Part shown: positions 24,178 through 31,936 of the stretch, piece by piece
How positions within the stretch are numbered: position 1 is the stretch's first letter
Layout of the letters: every line of letters starts with the position of its first letter
Assembly: GCF_002863225.1 (NCBI RefSeq)
Contig: NZ_PKEK01000106.1
Coordinates: 1-41,676 of the forward strand
Length of the DNA: 41,676 bases
Direction: 5' to 3'
Source of the DNA: Mycobacterium sp.
GTDB taxonomy: Bacteria; Actinomycetota; Actinomycetes; Mycobacteriales; Mycobacteriaceae
The notes under the pieces: model-generated
Told to the model about the DNA's origin: nothing
The model's input: only the letters and a program-made list of their open reading frames with translations
Databases searched by the model: none
Translations under genes and position numbers: made by a program

Positions 24178-24930
24178 ATGGGAGACGCTGCTGCGACGCT
24201 GGTTCTGCTCCGCCACGGCGAGAGCGAATGGAATGCCAGCAACCAATTCACCGGCTGGGTCGACGTCGATCTGACCGACAAGGGCCGCGGCGAGGCCGTC
24301 CGCGGCGGTCAACTGCTCGCCGAGCACGACCTGCTGCCGGATGTGCTCTACACATCGCTGCTGCGTCGCGCGATCACCACTGCGCACATCGCCCTGGACG
24401 CCGCCGATCGGTTGTGGATCCCGGTGCACCGCACCTGGCGGCTGAACGAGCGGCACTACGGCGCGCTGCAGGGCCTGGACAAGTCCGAGATCAAAGAGCG
24501 CTACGGCGACGAGCAGTTCATGACCTGGCGGCGCAGCTACGACACCCCGCCGCCGCCGATCGAGAAGGGCAGCCAGTACAGCCAGGACGCCGACCCCCGC
24601 TACGTCGACATCGGCGGCGGACCGCTGACCGAATGCCTGGCCGACGTGGTGGCCCGCTTCCTGCCCTACTTCACTGACGTCGTCATCCCGGACCTGCGGG
24701 TGGGCAAGACGGTGCTGATCGCCGCGCACGGCAACTCGTTGCGCGCCCTGGTGAAGTACCTCGACGGCATGTCCGACGACGAGGTCACCGGTTTGAACAT
24801 TCCGACCGGAATTCCGTTGCGCTACGACTTGGACGCCGATATGCGTCCGTTGGTCGCCGGCGGCAGCTACCTCGACCCCGATGCGGCGGCGGCCGGTGCG
24901 GCCGCGGTGGCCAGCCAAGGCGGGAAGTAA
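24178..24930 (+). CDS. gpmA: 2,3-bisphosphoglycerate-dependent phosphoglycerate mutase
   Basis: Glycolytic and gluconeogenic enzyme that interconverts 3- and 2-phosphoglycerate; 250 residues (M. tuberculosis Gpm1 249). The phosphoryl-accepting His13 is in LLRHGESEWN and the second catalytic His184 is in AAHGNSLRAL; Glu91 in LNERHYG is also present. Start is ATG 24178; the GGAGGGGGTGAAAG region upstream supplies the ribosome-binding site. The alanine-rich tail is ordinary. It lies upstream of senX3-regX3, as in all mycobacteria. Confidence 0.96.
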   Translation: MGDAAATLVLLRHGESEWNASNQFTGWVDVDLTDKGRGEAVRGGQLLAEHDLLPDVLYTSLLRRAITTAHIALDAADRLWIPVHRTWRLNERHYGALQGLDKSEIKERYGDEQFMTWRRSYDTPPPPIEKGSQYSQDADPRYVDIGGGPLTECLADVVARFLPYFTDVVIPDLRVGKTVLIAAHGNSLRALVKYLDGMSDDEVTGLNIPTGIPLRYDLDADMRPLVAGGSYLDPDAAAAGAAAVASQGGK

Positions 24931-24960
24931 GCGGTAATCCGCAGCAACTGGCAAACGGCG

Positions 24961-24982
24961 GGTGAACGGGCACCGAACACCT
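24961..24982 (+). promoter_or_regulatory. 11-bp direct repeats upstream of senX3 (possible RegX3 box)
   Basis: GGTGAACGGGC (24961-24971) is followed by ACCGAACACCT (24972-24982). GAAC recurs with an 11-base period, the arrangement bound by PhoB/OmpR-type regulators such as RegX3. The site is about 80 bases before the senX3 start, which fits autoregulation. Inferred. Confidence 0.4.
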
Positions 24983-25047
24983 GTCTCGCGGTATGTGACA
25001 TGACCGATTTTGGCCTTGTGCTGCTGGGTTGGCGTTCACCGGAATCG

Positions 25048-25053
25048 TAAGCT
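25048..25053 (+). promoter_or_regulatory. Candidate leaderless -10 element of senX3
   Basis: TAAGCT occupies -12 to -7 before the GTG start at 25060. No Shine-Dalgarno sequence is visible, consistent with leaderless initiation. Confidence 0.45.
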
Positions 25054-25059
25054 TTTCAC

Positions 25060-26295
25060 GTGACCGTGTTCTCGGCCCTGTCACTGGCCGGGGTGTTGTT
25101 CCTAGCGGCCTTGGCCGCGGGAGTCGCCGTCGGTGCCCGCTGGGCGCCGCGGGCGATCGAGCGACGGCAACGCGTGACGGTCGAAGCCGCCGGAATCACC
25201 GTCGCGCAGATGCTGGAACGGATCGTCGCGCTGATGCCGCTGGGCGCCGCCGTCGTCGACCGGCACCGCGACGTCGTCTACCACAATGGACGGGCCAAAG
25301 AGCTGGGCCTGGTGCGCGAGCGTCAGCTCGATGACGAAGCCTGGAAGGCCGCCCGCAAGACATTGGCCGACGGTGCCGACGTCGAGTTCGACCTGCTGCC
25401 AGGCAAGCGCCAAGTACCGGGCCGGACCGGGTTGTCGGTGCACGGACAGGCGCGGCTGCTCAGCGAGGAAGATCGCCGGTTCGCCGTGGTCTTCGTCTAC
25501 GACCACTCCGAATATGCCCGGATGGAAGCGACCCGACGCGACTTCGTGGCCAATGTCAGCCATGAGCTCAAGACGCCGGTCGGGGCCATGTCGGTGTTGG
25601 CCGAAGCCCTGCTGTCCTCGGCCGACGACCCCGAGACCGTCCGGCGGTTCGGCGAGAAGGTGCTCGTCGAAGCCACCCGGCTGGGCAGCATGGTCACCGA
25701 GCTGATCGAGCTGTCCCGCCTGCAGGGCGCCGAGCGGATGCCCGACATGGGTGCCGTCGACGTCGATGACGTTGTCGCCGAGGCGATTTCGCGGCACAAG
25801 GTGCCGGCCGACAACGCCGACATCATCGTGCGCACCGACGCCGCCAGCGGCCTGCAGATGCACGGCGAGCAGGCCCTGCTGGTCACCGCACTGGCCAACC
25901 TGGTGTCCAACGCGATCGCGTACTCGCCTCGCGGTTCGCTGGTGTCGATCAGCCGGCGCCGCCGCGGCGACAACATCGAGATCGCTGTCACCGACCGCGG
26001 CATCGGGATCGACCGCAAAGACCAGGAACGCGTCTTCGAGCGGTTCTTCCGCGCCGACAAGGCCCGTTCGCGCGCCACCGGCGGCACCGGACTCGGCTTG
26101 GCGATCGTCAAGCACGTCGCGGCCAACCACAACGGCAGCATCGGGCTGTGGAGCCAGCTGGGCACCGGTTCGACGTTCACGCTCTCGATCCCGGCCTACG
26201 CCGGCGAAATCGAGCCCGAAGACCTGCCCGAGCGCGAACCGCGCCCCATAAAGCCCTTACGGGAGCCACAACGAGAGGAAGAACTACACCGATGA
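25060..26295 (+). CDS. senX3: Sensor histidine kinase SenX3
   Basis: Membrane sensor kinase of the phosphate-starvation two-component system; partner of RegX3. 411 residues: N-terminal transmembrane segment (about 4-27), PAS-like domain (about 45-155), H-box with His168 in FVANVSHELKTP, N-box NLVSNAIAYSP, G1 TDRGIGI and G2 GGTGLGLAIVK. The start GTG 25060 matches the M. tuberculosis N terminus (MTVFSAL). The stop overlaps the regX3 start (ATG at 26292) by four bases, so there is no room for the repeat units found between these genes in M. tuberculosis. Confidence 0.97.
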   Translation: MTVFSALSLAGVLFLAALAAGVAVGARWAPRAIERRQRVTVEAAGITVAQMLERIVALMPLGAAVVDRHRDVVYHNGRAKELGLVRERQLDDEAWKAARKTLADGADVEFDLLPGKRQVPGRTGLSVHGQARLLSEEDRRFAVVFVYDHSEYARMEATRRDFVANVSHELKTPVGAMSVLAEALLSSADDPETVRRFGEKVLVEATRLGSMVTELIELSRLQGAERMPDMGAVDVDDVVAEAISRHKVPADNADIIVRTDAASGLQMHGEQALLVTALANLVSNAIAYSPRGSLVSISRRRRGDNIEIAVTDRGIGIDRKDQERVFERFFRADKARSRATGGTGLGLAIVKHVAANHNGSIGLWSQLGTGSTFTLSIPAYAGEIEPEDLPEREPRPIKPLREPQREEELHR

Positions 26296-26975
26296 CCAGT
26301 GTGCTGATCGTGGAGGACGAAGAATCCCTGGCCGACCCGTTGGCGTTCTTGCTGCGCAAGGAGGGCTTCGAAGCCACCGTGGTCACCGACGGCCAGACCG
26401 CGTTGGCCGAGTTCGACCGTGCCGGTGCCGATATCGTGCTGCTTGACTTGATGCTTCCGGGTATGTCCGGGACCGACGTCTGCAAGCAGCTGCGGTCGCG
26501 TTCCAGCGTGCCGGTGATCATGGTGACGGCGCGCGACAGCGAGATCGACAAGGTCGTCGGGCTCGAGCTGGGCGCCGATGACTATGTCACCAAACCGTAT
26601 TCAGCCCGGGAGCTGATCGCGCGGATCCGGGCGGTGTTGCGTCGCGGCGGCGACGACGATTCGGAAATCGCCGACGGTGTGCTGGAATCCGGCCCGGTGC
26701 GCATGGACGTCGAGCGCCACGTCGTGTCCGTCAACGGTGAGTCGATCACGTTGCCGCTCAAGGAGTTCGACCTGCTGGAGTACCTGATGCGCAACAGCGG
26801 GCGGGTGCTGACGCGTGGCCAATTGATCGACCGGGTGTGGGGTGCCGACTATGTCGGTGACACCAAGACGCTCGACGTTCACGTCAAGCGGCTGCGGTCC
26901 AAGATCGAGTCCGATCCGGCCAACCCGATCCACCTGGTGACGGTCCGCGGGCTGGGCTACAAGCTGGAGGGCTGA
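26292..26975 (+). CDS. regX3: Response regulator RegX3
   Basis: OmpR/PhoB-family regulator of phosphate-starvation genes; 227 residues, same as M. tuberculosis. Receiver domain 1-120 with phospho-acceptor Asp52 (LLDLMLPG), acidic pocket Glu8-Asp9-Glu10, Thr79 and Lys101 (VTKPYSA). C-terminal winged-helix domain about 130-227, with LTRGQLIDRVWG and the recognition segment KTLDVHVKRLRSKIE. Start ATG 26292 overlaps senX3; GAGAGGAAGAA just upstream is the ribosome-binding site. Confidence 0.98.
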   Translation: MTSVLIVEDEESLADPLAFLLRKEGFEATVVTDGQTALAEFDRAGADIVLLDLMLPGMSGTDVCKQLRSRSSVPVIMVTARDSEIDKVVGLELGADDYVTKPYSARELIARIRAVLRRGGDDDSEIADGVLESGPVRMDVERHVVSVNGESITLPLKEFDLLEYLMRNSGRVLTRGQLIDRVWGADYVGDTKTLDVHVKRLRSKIESDPANPIHLVTVRGLGYKLEG

Positions 26976-26989
26976 GGTCCTGTAGAGCT

Positions 26990-27056
26990 ACGCCGACTGT
27001 GTAGCTTGTGACTGTCGTTCAGGCGAATCGCCAGTGAAGTCCTGCACAGTCGGCGT
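26990..27056. terminator. Large inverted repeat between convergent regX3 and Rv0495c-type genes
   Basis: ACGCCGACTGTG (26990-27001) is perfectly mirrored by CACAGTCGGCGT (27045-27056), with 43 bases between. The middle holds a further small hairpin, GGCGA-A-TCGCC near 27022-27032, and ACTG/CAGT flanks. It lies between the 3' ends of two convergent genes, so a bidirectional terminator is likely. The conserved-looking interior could also be a repeat element or small RNA. Confidence 0.6.
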
Positions 27057-27073
27057 GGCCCGAAGTGCGGCCG

Positions 27074-27850
27074 CTACTCGGCGGCCCGGGTCGCCGGGTG
27101 CACGGCGATGAGGCCTAAACCGCTGCGGCGCTTACACATTGCGGCCAGCTCGGCATAGGCCTTCTCCCCGAGCAGCTCGGTAAGCTCGGGGCCCATGCTC
27201 ACCCACACCTGGTCGGCTCCGACGTGGGCGGCCGGGTCGCCGGTGCAGTACCAGTGCAGGTCTGCTCCGCCGGCGCCCCAGCCGCGGCGGTCGTATTCGG
27301 TGACGGTGGTCTTCAGAATCTCGGTGCCGTCCGGCCGCGTCACCCACTCCTGGCTACGTCGAATCGGCAACTGCCAGCACACATCCGGCTTCATCGTGAG
27401 CGGCTGCACGCCGATCTGCAGCGCCTTCGAGTGCAGCGCGCATCCCTGGCCGCCTGCGAAGTCCGGTCGGTTCAAGAAGATGCAGGCGCCCTTGTATTTG
27501 CGAGTGCGGAACTGCTCTTCGCCCTCGTGCTCGTCGAGCTCGAGATAACCCTTGCGGCCCAAGCCCTTTTCGCGGAACTGCCAGTCGGCGTCGGTCAGCG
27601 TGGTGACCGCATCGTCGAGGCGGGCGCGGTCGTCGTCGTCGGACAGGAAGGCGCCATGGGAACAGCAGCCGTCGTCAGGTCGGTTTTCGACCGTCCCCTG
27701 GCAGGCCGGCGTGCCGAACACGCACGTCCACCGCGACAGCAGCCACGTCAGGTCGGCGGCGATCAGATGTTCGGCGTTGTCCGGGTCGTAGAACTCGACC
27801 CATTCACGGGCGAAGTCCAATTCGACTTCGCCGGGATGGTCTGGCTGCAC
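27074..27850 (-). CDS. Cysteine-rich conserved protein (Rv0495c type)
   Basis: 258 residues from GTG 27850. Cysteines are conserved in a metal-site-like layout: Cys43, Cys50, the pair Cys62-Cys63 followed by Ser-His, then Cys123, Cys137 (GCALH) and Cys158 (VCWQLP). This recalls YkgJ/DUF3109-type zinc or iron-sulfur proteins, but I cannot assign the family with certainty. No membrane segment. An upstream GTG at 27946 would add 32 residues, but these would be read from the tandem-repeat DNA. A TACCGT element lies 8-13 bases before 27850, favouring leaderless initiation there. Convergent with regX3. Confidence 0.75.
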   Translation of the reverse strand: MQPDHPGEVELDFAREWVEFYDPDNAEHLIAADLTWLLSRWTCVFGTPACQGTVENRPDDGCCSHGAFLSDDDDRARLDDAVTTLTDADWQFREKGLGRKGYLELDEHEGEEQFRTRKYKGACIFLNRPDFAGGQGCALHSKALQIGVQPLTMKPDVCWQLPIRRSQEWVTRPDGTEILKTTVTEYDRRGWGAGGADLHWYCTGDPAAHVGADQVWVSMGPELTELLGEKAYAELAAMCKRRSGLGLIAVHPATRAAE

Positions 27851-27857
27851 AGTTTTA

Positions 27858-27863
27858 ACGGTA
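27858..27863 (-). promoter_or_regulatory. Candidate leaderless -10 element of the cysteine-rich gene
   Basis: On the minus strand TACCGT occupies -13 to -8 relative to GTG 27850. It supports the shorter start over the GTG inside the repeat array. Confidence 0.35.
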
Positions 27864-27909
27864 GACCAATCTGCGGCCGGGCTGCTCGCACGCTCCGGTG
27901 CGTTTTGCC

Positions 27910-28120
27910 GGTTCCTCCTCGCGTCGCTCGCGGCGCGCATCGTCACCGGGCTGGCCCGATTGCCCGGTTCCTCCTCGCGTCGCTCGCGGCGCGCATCGTC
28001 ACCGGGCTGGTCCGATTGCCCGGTTCCTCCTCGCGCCGCTCGCGGCGCGCATCGTCACCGGGCTAGCCCGATTGCCCGGTTCCTCCTCGCGTCGCTCGCG
28101 GCGCGCATCGTCACCGGGCT
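27910..28120. repeat. Four tandem copies of a 56-bp MIRU-like repeat
   Basis: Units start at 27910, 27966, 28022 and 28078, each beginning GGTTCCTCCTCGCG; the period is exactly 56 bases and the last copy is partial (about 43 bases). Copies differ at only a few positions (for example CTGGCC, CTGGTC, CTAGCC). On the minus strand each unit reads GGTGACGATGCG...GCGAGGAGGAACCGG, like mycobacterial interspersed repetitive units, with start codons and a Shine-Dalgarno-like GAGGAGGA. The array lies between divergent genes and ends at the -10 element of the Ppx-like gene. Confidence 0.9.
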
Positions 28121-28125
28121 AGGTT
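28120..28125 (+). promoter_or_regulatory. Candidate leaderless -10 element of the Ppx/GppA gene
   Basis: TAGGTT occupies -13 to -8 before GTG 28133. Its first base is also the last base of the 56-bp repeat array, so repeat number and promoter are physically joined. Confidence 0.4.
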
Positions 28126-28132
28126 GTGTCTC

Positions 28133-29134
28133 GTGCGATTAGGTGTGCTCGACGTCGGCAGCAACACGGTCAACCTGCTCGTGGTGGATGCGCGCCGCGG
28201 CGGGCACCCGACGCCGATGAGCTCCACCAAGGCCACGCTGCGGCTGGCCGAGTCAATCGACAACTCCGGCAAGATCACCCGCAAGGGCGCCGACAAGCTG
28301 ATCGAGACGATCGAGGAGTTCGAGAAGATCGCCGACAGCTCCGGCTGCGCGGAACTCATGGCGTTCGCCACCTCGGCGGTGCGCGACGCGAAGAACTCCG
28401 ACGACCTGCTTTCCCGCGTCCGCAAGGAGACTGGCGTGCAGCTGCAGGTGCTGCGCGGCGTCGACGAGTCGCGGCTGACCTTCCTGGCGGTTCGCCGCTG
28501 GTACGGCTGGAGTGCCGGGCGGATCATCAACCTCGACATCGGTGGTGGGTCGCTGGAGCTGTCCAACGGCGTCGACGAAGAACCTGAAGTTGCGATGTCG
28601 CTGCCGCTGGGCGCGGGCCGGCTGACCCGCGAGTGGCTCAGCGACGACCCGCCCGGACGCCGGCGGGTCGCCATGCTGCGCGATTGGCTGGACGCCGAAC
28701 TGGCCGATGCCGCCGCCAAAATGCTGGACGCCGGCAGCCCCGACCTGGCTGTGGCAACCTCGAAAACGTTCCGCTCGCTGGCCCGTCTGACCGGAGCGGC
28801 GCCGTCGGCCGCGGGACCGCGGGTCAAGCGCACTCTCACCGCCAATGGCCTCAGACAACTCATATCTTTCATCTCTAGGATGACGACCGCTGACCGTGCA
28901 GAACTGGAAGGGGTGAGCGCCGAGCGAGCGCCGCAGATCGTGGCAGGAGCTCTGGTCGCAGAGGCAAGTATGCGAGCGCTGTCGATTGAAACGGTGGACA
29001 TCTGCCCGTGGGCGCTACGGGAAGGTCTGATTTTGCGCAAACTCGATAGCGAAGCCGACGGAACCGCCTTCGTCGAGACGTCCGTGCGGGATGCTGGTAG
29101 CCAGCGAGCCAATCGGAATGGCGGCAAGAAATGA
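28133..29134 (+). CDS. Ppx/GppA-family phosphatase (exopolyphosphatase-like, Rv0496 type)
   Basis: 333 residues of the actin-like ASKHA fold. Phosphate loops DVGSNTVNLLVVD (residues 6-18) and LDIGGGSLEL, and the catalytic-region segment ATSAVRDA, are present. Family members remove terminal phosphate from polyphosphate or convert pppGpp; Rv0496 (Ppx1) has been described as a short-chain exopolyphosphatase. The protein has only the N-terminal domains, not the HD-like C-terminal domain of E. coli Ppx. Start GTG 28133. It overlaps the next gene by four bases (ATGA). Confidence 0.92.
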   Translation: MRLGVLDVGSNTVNLLVVDARRGGHPTPMSSTKATLRLAESIDNSGKITRKGADKLIETIEEFEKIADSSGCAELMAFATSAVRDAKNSDDLLSRVRKETGVQLQVLRGVDESRLTFLAVRRWYGWSAGRIINLDIGGGSLELSNGVDEEPEVAMSLPLGAGRLTREWLSDDPPGRRRVAMLRDWLDAELADAAAKMLDAGSPDLAVATSKTFRSLARLTGAAPSAAGPRVKRTLTANGLRQLISFISRMTTADRAELEGVSAERAPQIVAGALVAEASMRALSIETVDICPWALREGLILRKLDSEADGTAFVETSVRDAGSQRANRNGGKK

Positions 29135-30135
29135 CCGGACCCAACGACACCACTCGACCCATCTCGGTCGCCGAACTGCTGGCCAAGAACGGCACCCACG
29201 GGGCCCCCGCCCCGGCACGCCGTCGCCGCCGTCGTGGCAACTCCGACGCGGTGACTGTCGCCGAATTGACCGGCGAGATTCCGATCATCACCGACGACAC
29301 CGATCCCGACGCCGAGCAGCACCAGGTCCCCGAATCGCGCGCGCACCGGGCCAACGGGTCAGCCCGTGTCTCGCCGGCCCCCCTGGTCGAAGACGACGAG
29401 GTCGAGGCGCCCGCCGAGGAGCCGGTGGAGAAGGCGTTCTGGTCCGAGCCCGAGCCGCGGTGGCCGGCATCGGCTCCGCCGCGTCCGCGCGAGGCGTCGG
29501 CCACGACCCGCGAATCGCGACCGCTGCGCAGCTCCTATCCGCGCCCGCAGCGCAGGCCCGGGCGCGCCGAAGCTAATCGTCCCGAGCCGCGTGAGGACAA
29601 GCCGGTCGACCGGTCCGGTGCGGAGGGGATGAACCCCGATCCGATCGAGGACTACGCGGGAATGTCGGTCGACGTGATGGACACCGACGTTCGCGACGCC
29701 GATTCGTCCCTTGAGGACTCGGCCTACGTTCGCTCATACCTGGGGTCGTCGGCCGGCAAAGGCGATGCCGAATCGTCCTCTGGAACCGGATTTTCCGATA
29801 TCGACGATGCCGCCGAGGACGAGCACTACCTGGACGACGGCGAATTCGGCGACGGCCACACCTGGTCGCGGTCGGACAGCATGCGGTTCACCGGAGCGGT
29901 TGTGCTGCAGTCGTTTTTGGCGGTCGCGTTGGGGGCCGGCCTGTTCATCGCATTCGACCAGCTGTGGCTTTGGAACAACATCGTCGCGCTGGTGCTCTCG
30001 GTGCTCGTCATCCTCGGCCTGGTGGTCGGCGTGCGGGTGGTGCGAAAGACCGAGGACATCGCTAGCACGCTGATCGCAGTCGCGGTGGGGGCGCTGGTCA
30101 CGCTGGGGCCCCTAGCGTTGTTGCAATCCGGCTAG
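29131..30135 (+). CDS. Membrane protein with long disordered N terminus (Rv0497 type)
   Basis: 334 residues. The first 245 are low-complexity, acidic, proline- and arginine-rich and presumably disordered in the cytoplasm, with a conserved opening (RPISVAELLAKNGTHG). Three closely spaced hydrophobic helices follow (about 252-330: LQSFLAVALGAGLFIAF, VALVLSVLVILGLVVGV, LIAVAVGALVTLGPLALL). Translationally coupled to the Ppx-like gene by an ATGA overlap. The function is unknown; membrane recruitment of a partner through the disordered part is a guess. Confidence 0.85.
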   Translation: MTGPNDTTRPISVAELLAKNGTHGAPAPARRRRRRGNSDAVTVAELTGEIPIITDDTDPDAEQHQVPESRAHRANGSARVSPAPLVEDDEVEAPAEEPVEKAFWSEPEPRWPASAPPRPREASATTRESRPLRSSYPRPQRRPGRAEANRPEPREDKPVDRSGAEGMNPDPIEDYAGMSVDVMDTDVRDADSSLEDSAYVRSYLGSSAGKGDAESSSGTGFSDIDDAAEDEHYLDDGEFGDGHTWSRSDSMRFTGAVVLQSFLAVALGAGLFIAFDQLWLWNNIVALVLSVLVILGLVVGVRVVRKTEDIASTLIAVAVGALVTLGPLALLQSG

Positions 30136-30152
30136 CGCCCAACAGAATCCAC

Positions 30153-30992
30153 GTGCGCCCCGCTATCAAGGTCGGCTTGTCGACGGCCTCGGTCTATCCG
30201 ATGAAGACCGAGGCGGCATTCGAGTACGCAGCCGACCTCGGCTACGACGGTGTCGAGCTGATGGTGTGGGGCGAGTCGATCAGCCAGGACATCGATGCGG
30301 TGGCCAAGCTTTCCCGCAAATACCGGGTACCGGTCCTGTCGGTGCATGCGCCGTGCCTGCTGATCTCGCAACGCGTCTGGGGCGCCAATCCGATCGCCAA
30401 GCTCGACCGCAGCGTGCAGGCGGCGGAGAAGCTGGGCGCGCAGACCGTCGTCGTGCATCCGCCGTTTCGCTGGCAGCGCCGCTACGTGGAGGGCTTCACC
30501 GAGCAGGTCGCCGAATTGGAGTCCTCCAGCGATGTGCTGGTCGCCGTCGAGAACATGTTCCCGTTCCGGACCGACCGGTTCTTCCCGGGCCAGACCATCG
30601 AGCGAATGCGCCGCCGCGGCGGTGGGCCCGGACCGGGCATCTCGGCGTTCGCGCCGTCCTATGACCCGCTGGACGGCAACCACGCGCACTACACACTGGA
30701 CCTGTCGCATTCCGCCACAGCGGGCACCGACGCGCTGGACATGGCCGAGCGGATGGGTTCGGGCCTGGTGCACCTGCACCTTTGCGACGGCACCGGCCTG
30801 CCGGCCGACGAGCACCTGGCGCCGGGTCGCGGTACCCAGCCGACCGTCGAAGTGTGCCAGTTGCTGGCCGCCGGCGACTTCGCCGGCCACGTCGTGCTGG
30901 AGGTGTCCACGTCGTCGGCGCGGTCGGTGCACGAGCGTGAAGCCATTCTGACCGAGTCACTGCAATTCGCCCGCACGCACCTGTTGCGTTGA
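30153..30992 (+). CDS. Sugar phosphate isomerase/epimerase-like TIM-barrel protein
   Basis: 279 residues of the xylose-isomerase-like (AP endonuclease 2) TIM-barrel family, equivalent to Rv0498. Family segments are KVGLSTASVYP, YDGVELMVWGE, VLSVHAPC, VVVHPPFRWQ, VAVENMFPF, LDLSHSATAG and HLHLCDGTG; the His, Glu and Asp in them would bind a divalent metal. The substrate is unknown. GTG start 18 bases after the previous gene, in the Ppx-like gene cluster. Followed by a MIRU-like repeat. Confidence 0.88.
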   Translation: MRPAIKVGLSTASVYPMKTEAAFEYAADLGYDGVELMVWGESISQDIDAVAKLSRKYRVPVLSVHAPCLLISQRVWGANPIAKLDRSVQAAEKLGAQTVVVHPPFRWQRRYVEGFTEQVAELESSSDVLVAVENMFPFRTDRFFPGQTIERMRRRGGGPGPGISAFAPSYDPLDGNHAHYTLDLSHSATAGTDALDMAERMGSGLVHLHLCDGTGLPADEHLAPGRGTQPTVEVCQLLAAGDFAGHVVLEVSTSSARSVHEREAILTESLQFARTHLLR

Positions 30993-31017
30993 AAGACACG
31001 TTGACAGACACACAGAC

Positions 31018-31085
31018 AGGAGCGGCGGATTTGACCGCCGGTGACGATGCAGAGCGATAGCGATGAGGAGGAGCGGCGGATTTGA
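31018..31085 (+). repeat. MIRU-like unit with 17-bp direct repeats
   Basis: AGGAGCGGCGGATTTGA occurs at 31018-31034 and again at 31069-31085, a 51-base period. Between them lies CCGGTGACGATGCAGAGCG and CGATGAGGAGG, typical of mycobacterial interspersed repetitive units. The second copy provides the Shine-Dalgarno sequence and the TTG start of the next gene. Confidence 0.7.
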
Positions 31086-31897
31086 TTGCCCCATTCACCG
31101 AGGCGATGCAACTTCGCGAAGTCGAAACCGACGGCGTACGCAGCGTCTACGAGGCCGAGCTGAACAAGATCTGGACCATCGGGCCCAAAGTGCACGGCGG
31201 AGTGATGGTCGCGCTATGCGCCAACGCCGCTCGCAGCGCCCACGGCGGACCCGTTGAGCCGGTTGCGGTGTCGGCGAGCTTTCTGTCCGCGCCCGACCCG
31301 GGCCCCATGCGGCTGGTCACCTCGATGCGCAAGCGCGGACGCCGGATCAGCGTGTTCGATGTCGAGCTGATCCAGGGTGACCGCGCCGCGGTGCACGCCG
31401 TGGTCACGCTGGGGGAGCCCGAGCACCTGGCGCCGCCGCTGCTGTCGGGCAATCCGGTCGTCGGCCTGATGGACCCGGACCCGCCCGACGACCTGCAGCC
31501 GGTAGCGCCCGGGCACCGGCTGTCCGGGCTGGCGCACCTGGCCGAGGGCTGCGAGGTTCGGACGCTGCCGTCGACGCTGGGCATCTCCACCGACGGCCGG
31601 CCGCCGGTGATCCAGAACTGGGTGCGGCCGCTCGACGTCGCGCCCGACGTGCTGTTCGCGTTGATGTGCGGCGACATCTCGGCGCCGGTGAGCTTCGCCG
31701 TCAACCGCACCGGCTGGGCGCCCACCGTGCAGCTGACGGCCTATCTGCGGGGTCTGCCGGCCGACGGCTGGCTGCGGGTGGCGTGCACGTGTGTGCAGAT
31801 CGGCCAGGACTGGTTCGACGAGGACCACACCGTCGTCGACTCGACCGGCCGCATCATCGTGCAGAGCCGCCAGCTGGCGATGGTGCCCGCTCCCTAA
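31082..31897 (+). CDS. Acyl-CoA thioesterase-like hotdog protein (Rv0499 type)
   Basis: 271 residues with the double-hotdog layout of TesB-like thioesterases: N-terminal half with GPKVHGGVMVALCANAA and a central strand VSASFLSAPDPGP, C-terminal half with TAYLRGLPADGWLRV, FDEDHTVVDSTGRIIVQSRQ in two pieces. The closing motif (D..G.....SRQ) is typical of the family, which hydrolyses acyl-CoA. The start is TTG 31082, inside a MIRU-like unit that supplies AGGAGGA; ATG 31106 is an alternative. Confidence 0.82.
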   Translation: MIAPFTEAMQLREVETDGVRSVYEAELNKIWTIGPKVHGGVMVALCANAARSAHGGPVEPVAVSASFLSAPDPGPMRLVTSMRKRGRRISVFDVELIQGDRAAVHAVVTLGEPEHLAPPLLSGNPVVGLMDPDPPDDLQPVAPGHRLSGLAHLAEGCEVRTLPSTLGISTDGRPPVIQNWVRPLDVAPDVLFALMCGDISAPVSFAVNRTGWAPTVQLTAYLRGLPADGWLRVACTCVQIGQDWFDEDHTVVDSTGRIIVQSRQLAMVPAP

Positions 31898-31936
31898 CCG
31901 CCCGCGCCCTCACCCCGAAAGTCACACGCGTCTGCC

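Noticed and set aside
27224..28066. A long plus-strand reading frame across the cysteine-rich gene and the repeat array
   Set aside because: It is antisense to a conserved gene and its end consists of repeat translations; high GC keeps the opposite frame open.
27910..28120. The 56-bp repeats as a CRISPR array
   Set aside because: The units are contiguous with no unique spacers, so they are tandem repeats.
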